Shown: piece after piece, positions 1 to 9,398 of the stretch
Position numbering within the stretch: position 1 is the stretch's first letter
How the letters are laid out: each line of letters begins with the position of its first letter
Source of the DNA: Plicaturopsis crispa FD-325 SS-3
Lineage: Eukaryota; Basidiomycota; Agaricomycetes; Amylocorticiales; Amylocorticiaceae
Assembly (NCBI GenBank): GCA_000827205.1
Contig: KN832563.1
Span: 1,236,179-1,272,366 of the forward strand
Length of the DNA stretch: 36,188 bases
Direction of reading: 5' to 3'
Made by a program: the position numbers and the translations under genes
The notes under the pieces: model-generated
The model's input: the letters and a program-made list of their open reading frames with translations, nothing else
Told to the model about the DNA's origin: nothing
The model's database searches: none

Positions 1-1
1 T

Positions 2-511
2 TACTACGTTCCGGGCGATGCTTCTGTGCGCTCGCGGTCTGTGGAACGCCTCCAGCGCCAGGGTCAAGGAGGAGGTTCTGGGCCGCACCGCTCTGCCTCT
101 CGCCAATCCGAAGTGGGGTTGGGAGGCGTGCGTAATTCGCGCTCTTACGCGCAGGCGGGAGGTCCTTCGAGGCAGGGAGCTGCCGGTCCTTCGAGGCAGG
201 TTACGGCCAGTTCTTCAAGACAGGCCGCCGGTCCTTCGAGGCAAGTAGCCGCGGGTTCGTCGAGACAGGCTATCGCCGGTCCATCAAGACAGGCCACCGC
301 CGGTCCATCGAGACAGACGGGAGGGGCCTCAAGGCCCAGCGGGCGCAGACTGCCGCCAATCGACGAGTTCAGCGAAAGAGCGCGTTACCGCCAACGAGTC
401 CCTGTCGAGGACGATGTCGACGATGACATGAACCTTGGCGTCGACAATATCCCTCGCATGATGGGCTATCCCGAGTATGATGACGAGTATATAGTGTACT
501 CGTCATCTTAG
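2..511 (+). CDS. 3' end of an unknown low-complexity protein (5' truncated by window edge)
   Basis: The frame is open from the first bases of the window to a TAA at 509-511, so only the C-terminal 169 or so residues are present. The middle is a degenerate repeat of the type (A)GPSRQ / ASSRQ, about eight copies between roughly 160 and 325, rich in Ser, Arg, Gln and Gly and probably disordered. The tail is acidic (VEDDVDDDMN) and ends in tyrosines and serines (DDEYIVYSSS). I do not recognise a family and no catalytic motif is visible. The in-frame ATG at 26 is unlikely to be the true start because the frame is open upstream of it. It may be the tail of another mobile-element gene, but nothing in the sequence proves that. 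Confidence 0.55.
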   Translation, partial: YYVPGDASVRSRSVERLQRQGQGGGSGPHRSASRQSEVGLGGVRNSRSYAQAGGPSRQGAAGPSRQVTASSSRQAAGPSRQVAAGSSRQAIAGPSRQATAGPSRQTGGASRPSGRRLPPIDEFSERARYRQRVPVEDDVDDDMNLGVDNIPRMMGYPEYDDEYIVYSSS

Positions 512-709
512 TGTGCTTGTTGTGCGTCCTTCGTGTCTTCCCGACTGCCAATCTGTTGTGTACGGGCCGGGCCCCGCGTATATACATTTTCTTGTTGTTA
601 CTATACATCTTGTCAGCTACATATCCGTCACTCATTGAATAAATGAGACTTCTTGGTGCACGTCGTGTCTAGGTTGAGTGAGATAGAAGTGACGACGGCC
701 TTTTAATTC

Positions 710-1350
710 AGGCGGGGTTCCCATGAAAGCCCTTGGGTGACCCTTTCAATTGTGTGGGCTTCCCATAAACTTTGATGGGTGACCCTGCAAAGATGTGGGT
801 GTCCCATGAAAGCTCCAGTGGGTTACCCTTGCAAAAATATGGGCTTCCCACAACGACATGTGCACAATTCATGGGTGGCCCTTGCACAGATGTGGGCGTC
901 CCACAATGGCTTGTGCGCATTTAATGGGAAGCCCTTGCAAAGATGTGGGCTTCCCACAACAACTTGCGCACAATTAATGGGTGACCCTTGCACAGATGTG
1001 GGCGTCCCACAATGGCTTGTGCGCATTTAATGGGAAGCCCTTGCAAAGATGTGGGCTTCCCACAACGACTTGCGCACAATTAATGGGTGACCCTTGCACA
1101 GATGTGGGTGTCCCACATTGGCTTGCGCGCATTTAATGGGAAGCCCTTGCAAGGATGTGGGCTTCCCACAGGAACTTGTGCACCACTCATGGGTGACCCT
1201 TAAAAAGATGTGGGCCTCCCATAAAAATTCATGGGTGTCTCCCAAAGTGAATATAGGCTTCCCGCACCAACTTGCATAGGATCATGGGCAGCCCTCAAAA
1301 TTGTGTGAGTTGCCCATAAAGCTTTTGGGTGGCCCTTAAAATTGTATGGG
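710..1350. repeat. 53-bp tandem satellite with internal palindrome
   Basis: About twelve tandem units of 53 bp, for example units starting at 976, 1029 and 1082. Two variants alternate (AATGGGTGACCCTTGCACAG and AATGGGAAGCCCTTGCAAAG starts), giving a 106-bp higher-order period in the centre. Each unit has an inverted motif TGTGGG-N-TCCCACA or close to it. Units degrade toward both edges. Open frames across it on both strands are by-products of the repeat. Confidence 0.9.
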
Positions 1351-2784
1351 GTGCCCTTGGAGGGTGGTAAGGGTCAATGATTAACAATGACATACTCAAG
1401 TACTTAGAGCCTTGAGCTACATAAAGTGAACTTTGTAATAGCGCGTAGTTTTGTTGGGATTTCACTGAGTCTATTCGGCTAGATAATGTAGATAGTCATA
1501 TCCTCTCAACACGGTCCACTGGTAGCAGTAAGCATATATAAGTGTCAGCGGTATGCTACAAATACTTCAAACTCAAGCCACTGAGAGCATTCCGCCCATC
1601 TGGATAATAGGACCAGCACTAGTGAGCAACAAAGGTGTTGGGATATCCGGATCATGATGCGGACGACTGATACTAGATGATATTTCAATTATCTTATCAC
1701 TTGGTATTTTACATATCTTAGCAAATTTGATTCTATCCACCCCCGTTGTTCTTGTCTCTTTGTGTTGCTCTTCTACTTCACTGATGCTCTCTGTTGTGCG
1801 CACTCAATTCCTACAAAAGGGACCCACACCGGACCGCTTCAGGTGAGCATCGACTATCTACAAGAGTGAAGAGTCACAAGTGTTGTGTCCAAATATACAG
1901 ATGGAGAGTCGCAGGTGTGGGCAACGTACTGATAAGAGGGGGCCAGGCCAGCAAACAGATTTTTAGTGCCAACGGAAAAAATAATATATTCAAAAGACCC
2001 CTGGCACCCTATGGGACGATGGGCCTATGGGCTAGTGCCAAGAGAAAATAGAGAAGGACCACGGTCAGTGGGCCAATATATAATGACCCATGAAGGGAGG
2101 CCCACACAAAAGTGGGCTGGCCCGCTATAGCAGGTCAAGCTGGCCCAAGACCAGGCGGCCCACACCAGAAAACCATCTCTTAGACCAATTCCATGTATCA
2201 CATTATTATATCTAATAGATGGTATAAAGGGGGTGACTGAAGTGCACGAGTAAACCCTTGCGAAAGGTTTACTCTAGAGATTCTCCACACCAAATTTTTT
2301 TCTGCTTCCTGTGGAATGAGTTTATAGCTTTCTGAGCATTTTGCCCGCCAAATGTGACAGGCGTGATCATGTGATGTAGTCGTACATGAACGAGCCCTAT
2401 CTTATGTGGTGCGCAATCACGGCTCGGATTTGTGAAGACCACGTGATCCACGACAAGTAAATCGCGTCGTGAAAACAGCTCCTGCATAACAACTGATTGA
2501 CTTTGAATGCAACGGCTTTTTGGTGCCAGATCAACTATGTAGGTTATGCTTTGCCCGTTCCCGACTAGAGAGATCATCCAAATGCCCCGTTATTGTAAAA
2601 ATAATGATACCAAATGGTCACCTCCGATCAAGTGCCACACCCTCCTCTTCACCGTCAATATGATGGTACTTGAATGCACAGATATATGGTTTCAAAATAA
2701 AAGAGAGTATCTAAATGTATGTACAATAGTAGGTGAGGTATAGGAAATCTACGAAGTAGAATTAATGTGAAGATGAAATACTAA
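1351..2784. other. Gene-poor AT-rich spacer
   Basis: I see no convincing gene here. Frames are short and have no recognisable motif or splice structure. The base composition is more AT-rich than in the two large elements. It lies just downstream (minus-strand sense) of the host-gene stop at 2785, so part may be its 3' untranslated region. Confidence 0.4.
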
Positions 2785-3693
2785 TTACTGGTCTTGGTCA
2801 AGGTCCATATTATCGTCCAATCCGTGTGGCTCGAGCGCATTTCCGTCAGGTTCAGTCAAAGTCATACCTGGAACACTGCTTGCAGTCCTTGTCTCGTATC
2901 TGTCTAGAGCTGCAAGTAATGCTGTGAGCTTCTGTGCCTTCACTTTGACACGAGCTTTGATTGGTACTGCGTCGCCAGCCTCGCAAAGTGCAGCCAGCTC
3001 TTGAGTCCCCAGTCCACGGGCCTCATCGTAGAGCCTATGCACAGCAAGCTGCTTGTCCAGCTCTGCAACCTTCAGCCGCAGAATTGCTTTGCGGTCAGAA
3101 ACAACGACAACCAGTGCCAATTTAGCAGCTACTGCTGCAAGGCGAACCCGTTTTTCTTCGTCCTTTGCCCTTTTGGCATCCACCACATTGCGAGCGTGAT
3201 CCACTAGTGCTTCCGTACGTTTTGCCTCAATGCCGCTCGTGTCCTCCAGCCGAGCCTCCCAAATCAGTGCCCAATGGTCGTCCGCTTCGAAACAAGCATC
3301 CATGAAGGCCTGGGTATTATTTATACAAAATGCGGCCTGGTCCGACAGGTGACTGATGGTCATGCAGGGCTTTAATCGAGCCTCGCGCCGGAAGAAGCCA
3401 AGTGCTCCCTCATTCACATCATTGGTGGTGGGCATAAACGCAGTCGCACACTCCTCCGCACTGGTGATGTCAATGTCACCACCTGTGGCGAATTCAGATG
3501 TGAAGTGCTCCCAGGTGACAAGGCTGTCTTTGAGGAAACAGACAAGGAGGGGAAGAAGGTGCTCAAGGCAGGGTGCAAGAGCGGCAGTGTGCAATGTGCA
3601 GATGTCACGGTTGGTCCATGGCTTCCCGTCGAGTGTAACAGCCGCGTATGAGCCTTCGGTAGCAAAGATAAGGATGTCGGGGTCAGCTATGAT
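2785..3693 (-). pseudogene. Interrupted host gene F, C-terminal fragment (repeat-type family, unknown function)
   Basis: About 300 C-terminal residues of the gene that E1 and E2 have split. Visible landmarks are TLDGKPWT, FTSEFATGG and TTNDVNEGALGFFR, followed by a long charged, Ala/Arg/Lys-rich helical region (EAKRTEALVDHARNVVDAKR) and an acidic tail ending DNMDLDQDQ. I believe this belongs to a large repeated Agaricomycete protein family, possibly transposase-derived; that is recollection and was not searched. The frame enters from E1 at the duplicated CTATGAT (3687-3693): residues 'II' lie on the duplication and 'ADPDIL' follow, which continues '..NHVQHII' at 15375. The frame seems to run on to about 3753 in the same direction, but that part is transposon end and not native coding sequence. 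Confidence 0.75.
3687..3693. repeat. Target-site duplication of E1, left copy (CTATGAT)
   Basis: Seven bases identical to 15375-15381. The match extends to 8 bp (GCTATGAT, 3686-3693 and 15374-15381) because the last base of E1 happens to equal the flanking base. Taking CA as the element terminus gives 7 bp. The duplication lies in codons of gene F, whose frame is continuous across it once E1 is removed. Confidence 0.85.
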
Positions 3694-3760
3694 CAGCCAT
3701 TGATGTGAGATAATTGCAAAGGAACGCGTACTATCCTTTTGTCGACAATGCAATGCAACG
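3694..3760 (+). repeat. E1 left terminal inverted repeat
   Basis: Pairs with 15307-15374 in inverse orientation. The best block is ATTGCAAA followed by AAC-CG-ACTATCC and then CAATGCAATG-AAC on both ends. Weaker similarity continues to about 3826 (TTTCGG(A)CTTG on both sides), so the whole repeat may be near 120 bp. The outer 19 bases match at only about half of positions apart from the CA start. Confidence 0.85.
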
Positions 3761-3834
3761 CGGGGATTTGATCTACAGCCAAACCGGATCTGATTAGTCA
3801 GCAGGCTAGCTTTCGGACTTGGAAATTTTCAAAA

Positions 3835-4200
3835 CCACTCTCTGGGCGCCTTTTTTGGCTTCCCAAAACGGCTCTTCAGCCCCTAAGCCTATCTGAAAGA
3901 CTTTTGGCGCGATTTCTGGCTTCCCAAAAAAGCTCTATAGCCCCTAAACTCACTGGAACACTCTTGGGCGCGATTTCTGGCTTCCCAAAAAAGCTTCATA
4001 GCCCCTAAACTCACTGGAACACTCTTGGGCGCGATTTCTGGCTTCCCAAAAAAGCTTTATAACCCCTAAACCAACTTCAACACTTTCTGGCGCGATTTCT
4101 GGCTTCCCAAAAAAGCTCTACAGCCCCTAAACCAACTTAGCGCTTTCTGGCGCGCTTTCTGGCTTTTTAAAAAGGCTCAACAGCCCCTAAGTTGGACTTG
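3835..4200. repeat. 61-bp subterminal tandem repeats of E1 (six units)
   Basis: Six units whose GGCTTCCC or GGCTTTTT landmarks fall at 3857, 3918, 3979, 4040, 4101 and 4161, a spacing of 61 bp (60 for the last). Each unit has GGCGCGATTTCTGGCTTCCC, then a run of A, AGCTC(T/A), then AGCCCCTAA. They sit just inside the left end of E1. Subterminal repeats are often transposase-binding sites; that role is inferred here. I see no matching array at the right end. Confidence 0.9.
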
Positions 4201-4533
4201 TGATTTTTTTTAACTGCGCACTCAAGTCACCACACCTTCATTTCTACCCCAAGTTCATTTCTCTCAGCTTCAACAAGTCTGAATAGAACAACCATATATA
4301 TTTTACATAGAAGTAACGAGCCTTGACATTATATAGTATATGAAAAACACGGCAAACGAAGTTTGCCGGTCCGAAAAAAATAGCAATTGCGGCGGGCCCA
4401 AGCTGCAAAGATGCGCATCAGGGATCCTAAACGCGCCTCTTTTTACGCTGCCTCCCGTCTGCGTCTGTAGCTGCGCGTTTCCTAAGTTGAGTCGTAAGGT
4501 TAGGTAGATTGGGGCCAAAAATAACAAATGAAC

Positions 4534-7331
4534 TTACGGGGATCCTCGCTCCTCCGCAAGGCGACGGTGGATGGCCCAAGAAACATCCTCTAATGCGGCA
4601 GTCCACTGGGGTGTTGCTGCATGCTCAGCATCCCTCCACCACTTCAAGCATGCCAGCACGCCCAGAAGCCCATTTTTTCCGGGGACACGTAGCGCTTCTA
4701 ACGTTCCCTCGGTGCTCTGCTTCATTGGAAGCCCGGGCCTGTCTCCATGGCGCCATGCAGGGTTGCACGAGGCCCACCACACCTCCCAGTCGGCAATGAA
4801 GGTCTTGAGATTCTTGATAGGGAGGGAGCGGGACGGATTGCGACCGCGGCTCACCCACCACACTACTTGCTCAGGCCGGCGGTGGTTTGTGAAACCCGTT
4901 ACCTTTCCAAGAGCGTATCAGCACGCGCATCAATACACTGACAATATAGAAACGTACCGGAGAAAAAAAATTGTATTCCTCCTCCAGAGCAGCCCACGCG
5001 TCAACACACAGGGACCACCCAGGCCCGTAATGTGCACTGTCGAGGAAATCCCGCGCACTCTTCATCCAGTCGGGCAGGGCTGCGACAGGCCTAGTCGGCT
5101 CAGCTGATGAAGCCGGAGCCATAGCTGGTGCTGCTGACGAAGCGAGCATCCCCGCTGCAGGCGTTAAGGCCGGGAGACCTCCCCCCACAATCCCCCCGGA
5201 CAGAGCGGAGGAGGGCTCTACAGGTCCGCTATGAGCAGGGCCTGTAGATATCCCCCCAACAGCCTCCGTGAGAGGTGGGGCTCCACTCCCGTTAGAATCT
5301 GGCGGTGGAGTGAAATCGCGCGGCGGGGAAACACCGCCGTGCTCTTGTGCAATCGGTGAGCCGTCCCGCGCATCGGCCGTTGGATGGTTCCGCGAAGAGC
5401 GCCGTAGCACAGTCGGAGCCCCATTGCTTCGGGGTCGCGGCTTGGGCCGCGGTTGTTTAGCGGGTCGACCTTCATTCCCTAGCAGACCGTCCCTTGCGGC
5501 GTCCAAGTCCAGCTGTTTCATCAACCTCTTCTGGAATGCAATGTTGCCCTCCCGCACAAACATGTGCATGGGCATGCTATTCAGCTTCCTGAGGCGGCGA
5601 GCCCTATCCCCCGCACCAAGTGCATCGAGCTCCTCCTGCAATGGAGATCCTATAGCGCGAGGCTCCGGCGTGTCTTGTGGAGGCGGAGGTGTTGACGGTC
5701 GCGGCGGGCCCGCCAATGCCGACGGAGTAGCTGGCCGCGAGGGTGCTGACGGAGTGGGCGGCCGCGAGGATGCCGACGGAGTGGGCGGCCGTGATGGCGC
5801 TGACAGCGTTGGCAGGCGAGACTGCGCCGACTGCGCCAACGGCTGTGACGGTGCGGACGCAGTCGGCGGACGACTCGGCCCCTGTGATGGCGCCGGAGGA
5901 TGAAGCAGCCCACGGGAGGCAATCTGGGCTGAGTTGAATGGCGCCTGCAGACCCCCAGCAGCCGCGCCTCCATTGACAGGCGTATCCGCCCGCGAACCGG
6001 CTGGCGTTGTATAAAAGTGCGACGATGACCCTGGGCGCGTCTGCTCAAGCATTCGCTCTAAGTCTGCATCCTCCTCGAGTGGGCAGGCAAGAGGGTTCTC
6101 TGAAAAACGCGTCAGCAATGGGCATCTTAGCAAAGGAATAGCAGCGTACCGGCCGTATCCCTTACAAACCGACTGAACAGCCCAATGACAAGTTTGTCGT
6201 AAAGCGCCGGGTTCCATTGCGTGAAGTCCTGGTTGTCCTTTGTCGTCCCAGCATGGAGGCTACGCAGTTCATGTGTCAAAACATAATCGCAGTTTAACGG
6301 GGGTCGAAACGCACCTAGTGACAAAGAAGTTTATATCCGCCTCGTCTGGCGGCGACCCCGCAAGCAGAGTCAGATTCAACCCTGTATGCGCCCGGATTCC
6401 GTCAAGAAGAGGCTGCACCACCACTGCCAGCCGCGCACGAGCCCTGAAAAATTACGGTTAATTAAGTCCAGGAAACATACAGAGCGGGGGGGCGTACTCG
6501 CGAACCATACCAGGGTCCTTAACGTCCTCAGCAAACGCCTCGGGCGTATTCTCCCATTTTTTTACCGCGGCCTGATGAATCTCGTCTACGGCCTGGTGAA
6601 TCTCCGCGCGGACTTCATCGGATTCCTCCCTGAGATACCGCCGTGCAATGTCGCACCGGAATACAAGGGCATCGTCTGGATCTCCGTTGACGGCATCCCA
6701 TGTCGCATCGAACTCAGCCGCAATACGCGCACGGTTGGGTTCGCGTGTCATGTAATAATGGTAGTCGGATTGGCGGTGGGGTGCGGTGCGTGAGCCTTTC
6801 CGCAGGCCGCGAAGCCAGTTGGTATACGGATTTCGTCGCGTTGTGTTCGTAGTGTGGCGTCTGTAGTTGTACCAGTTTTTGATTTGCTACCGTGGTGTGT
6901 CAACGACACGGTCTACTCAGGTATTAGGACAGACTCACCTCAATCTGCAGGTCTTTGGCCGTCATCTGCTTCTCCTTAGCTTTCTTGGCCCTCCTTCCCC
7001 TGCCCTTCCTCCCCTTGTCCCCCTCCTGACTGGTCTCCACTGCATGTTCACCGTCGTCCGCGTTGCTTCGGGCGGGAATCGTCTTCACCACCTCCACAGA
7101 GTCTGGCATCCCAAAGGCCCGCCAAAAGTCTGACAGGACCACCGGCCAGAATTCCTTGACCCGCTTGACGCTTGACGCATTCAAAAACTCGTCCAGGTGG
7201 GACTCCAAGAGCTTGAGCTCCTCCCCATGGAAAGCGCCCTTGTTGCCAGGCTTGCGGCGCAGCAGAGATGAGGTCGGCGCGCTGCCAGATGGGTCCTCGT
7301 GCGTAGAACCCCCATCCTCGCTGTCCGACAT
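4534..7331 (-). CDS. E1 gene A: homeodomain-like / WW-rich protein, about 843 aa, six exons
   Basis: Exons read 7331-6939, 6886-6498, 6443-6315, 6259-6150, 6099-4958 and 4902-4534. All introns are GT..AG, 50-55 bp, and the phases join into 844 codons including the stop. The N-terminus (MSDSEDGG) leads to an Arg/Lys-rich segment, then LQIE joined over the first intron to QIKNWYNYRRH, which resembles a homeodomain recognition helix (IxNWFxxRR). This is followed by a helical region, a long Pro/Ser/Thr-rich linker with PSRPPTPSA repeats (about 5700-5870), and a C-terminal domain with RPEQVVWWVSRGR, FIADWEVWWASCNPAWR and LRVPGKNGLLGVLACLKWW. Paralogue: gene C in E2, whose third exon is also exactly 129 nt. 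A DNA-binding accessory role is inferred; the function is not known. Its start faces gene B. Confidence 0.8.
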
Positions 7332-7518
7332 TGCGAATGAGCTGCTGATGTAGCTGGGTGCAAGAAATGAGCAGGGAGGCCGATGCGTGACGCTTAACGA
7401 GCGAGCGTCAAGCCCTGGTGCAAAAAATGTACGGGCGCTTTACATAAACAAACCATCCACGCGACCAACGGGCTGTTATCAACCACCACTGCACCAACCA
7501 CCATACTCCCACACGCCA

Positions 7519-8268
7519 ATGCTCATGGAACCGTACACTTGCACCCCACCTATCCACCGTCAGACTGACGGGCGAAACCGTTGGTACATTGTTACCAAAG
7601 GCCCGCATGCGGGGATCTACCAAGGCTGGTACGTTGGTTTGCTTCAACTTCCCATTTCACTTCATATTAACTCGCAATCCACGTACACAGGACAAACGGC
7701 GCGGAAGACGCCTCCCAAGGGATTCCTTCAGCGGGACATTCAAAGGTTCCCTCAGAGGAGGACGCCCGAAGGGTCTGGCGCGACTACTGCCTTGCTCACC
7801 ACTCGCATCCGGCTCCCCCTGCTTCTCCGGCTGCCCCCGCTCCCCCAGCCACCCAGCGTGTGCGCTCTCCACCCACCACACCCTCTCGCCCTCCTCTCGC
7901 TCAACCGAGATTCGACACACCGCCTCGTCGTCCTCTCTCAGCCGCCCAGCCTACTACCCCCGTGCAGCTCCAGCGGGAGGTCCGCGACTCAGCCATTGCT
8001 GAGGCGCTTGCGCAAATGGACATCGGCGCTCGCGGATCCATCCCCAGCGAGTTTCGCTATTTCGCCGTCCGCGCAGGAGACGTGCAGCGCGTGATGTGCA
8101 CCACTCGGTTAGTTTCTCCCCCGCCCTTTCCGCCGTCACCTCTGACCTCCCCCTAGGTCTAAGGCCCTCGAGATTCTACACGATCACCAAGCTCGCGGCG
8201 TGTCTGCCGAGCTGATGTACGCCCGCTCGGTGCAGGAGGCCGAGGCGTTCTTATTCTCAGAGGATTAG
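7519..8268 (+). CDS. E1 gene B: two viroplasmin/RNase H1 N-terminal-like modules, 212 aa
   Basis: Exons are 7519-7628, 7691-8107 and 8157-8268 (213 codons with TAG). Module 1 has RWYIVTKGPHAGIYQGW, an intron, then SQGIPSAGHSKVPSEEDARR, which matches the (W/H)YVV-x-G-xxxGIY-xxW...S-xx-EA pattern of the caulimovirus viroplasmin / RNase H1 N-terminal fold. That fold in RNase H1 binds RNA:DNA hybrids and dsRNA. A Pro/Ser-rich linker follows, then a divergent module 2, YFAVRAGDVQRVMCTTR joined to SARSVQEAEAFLF-like sequence. Introns fall at equivalent places in both modules. I chose the ATG at 7519 because it lies just before the domain and gives a 187-bp gap to gene A; an in-frame ATG at 7387 is possible. 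A nucleic-acid-binding role in the transposon is inferred. Confidence 0.75.
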
Positions 8269-8367
8269 CTACAGTACTTAGCGTTGTTTGCTCAATATCA
8301 ATAGCGCGTACGCGCCCTTTCTGTGTTGAACTACGGGCAAGCGCGCAAACATATGGATTCATCTCAG

Positions 8368-9022
8368 TCAAACATAACAGGCTAGAAAGTCAGCGCGACG
8401 CGCTATACCGACATGCAAGAGGCCCAGCAGATGCGAAATAAGATAGGCATGGAGCTGCCTTGAGTCAAGCTGCCTCACCATCTGCCACCGTACGAATCCC
8501 TCCAAGAGCCGCTCCCCCTCTGCTATCTCCTCCTCTAACTGGGATGCCCATGCACCCGCTATCCCTGCCTCCACTGCCTCCTGGTGCTCCATGTCGAGTG
8601 CTGGAAGCCAGCGCGACGATCCGCTTTCACGGAGGTTAGCCCAGCTCTCGATGGCGGCCATGACAACCCGCGAGCTGGATTCCTCCGTGAACGCCGCCGA
8701 GACTCCCCTCGGTGGCTCGGGTGGGCAGCAGATACCGCAGAAGGGGTCGCGATGGGTGCTGCGGCATAGGCATCCCTGATCGCGCCTCCTATTGCAAACG
8801 CTAAGTCAAGATATGCACTGCATAGGCACCCTACGCACCTTTTGCACCTCTCCTTGACGTCTGAGATACGGGCCCGTCGATTTCTAGAGAGGAATCGCGG
8901 TTAAACCTAACACTACGAAGGGGTGGAAACACAACGTACTTCAGGTAATACTTTGCGCATGCATCGCGATGGGACTCGGCTTGCTCCTCCTTAGAAAGCG
9001 TCTTTTTTTTAGATTTGGGCAT
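8368..9022 (-). CDS. E1 gene E: small basic N-terminal / helical C-terminal protein, 182 aa
   Basis: Exons 9022-8940, 8883-8839 and 8788-8368 join into 549 nt (183 codons). Introns are GT..AG, 56 and 50 bp. The N-terminus is highly basic (MPKSKKKTLSKEEQAESHRD, then YYLKNRRARI, then KERCKRRR), a layout I recall from short Agaricomycete proteins of unknown function. A cysteine-rich patch follows (CLCRS, then FCGICCPPEPP), then a helical, Glu-rich C-terminus (QLEEEIAEGERLLEGFVRWQ). It could bind nucleic acid through the basic patch; this is inference. It sits between gene B and TET1, converging on B with 99 bp between stops. No copy is visible in E2, where the matching stretch (22470-23711) is empty. 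Confidence 0.65.
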
Positions 9023-9398
9023 GCGTGTAGGAATAGAGAAAGAACGACCCAAGACAATAGATGTTGAGGAATGATTGAGATGTAGAGGAAGGCCAATGAG
9101 GGTGCTGAGCAAAGTGAGAAGCCCGTGCGGTGTGAGAGAAACGAGAAACGCGAGCATCTGCCCGGGTGATTTGCGATGATTTGCGATAATTTGCCGCACT
9201 GACTTTTCTGACTTTGAATAATGAACGCGTCAATGATTTGTATAGCTGGCTTTTCTACATGTCAAAGATTTGTATAGGCTCATCCTTAGTTAGGCTGGTT
9301 GCTAGTGTTCACTTGTAATATTTGCTACTCAATTTTGGCAAGGGCAACGGAAACGCTCAAGTGCGCAAGGCATATTGTTATAAACGCATACATAGAGT
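9023..9398. other. Intergenic segment between gene E and TET1 with short repeats
   Basis: No gene seen. Two small direct repeats are present: GATTTGCGAT-type units repeated at about 9169-9195, and a 16-mer TCAATGATTTGTATAG / TCAAAGATTTGTATAG at about 9230 and 9268. They lie upstream of gene E (minus sense) and could be promoter elements. There is no independent support for that. Confidence 0.4.

Noticed and set aside
710-1350. CRISPR-like array
   Set aside because: Units are contiguous with no unique spacers, and the genome is fungal. It is an ordinary satellite.
5268-5937. Long plus-strand frames over the Pro/Ser-rich part of gene A
   Set aside because: They are the complement of a GC-rich repeat-coding exon. 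They have no splice structure or motif and overlap a well-supported gene.
7519-8268. Integrated caulimovirus fragment, because of the viroplasmin-like fold
   Set aside because: There are no other viral genes, the gene has fungal introns and lies inside a KDZ element with a paralogue in E2. The domain is shared with cellular RNase H1.
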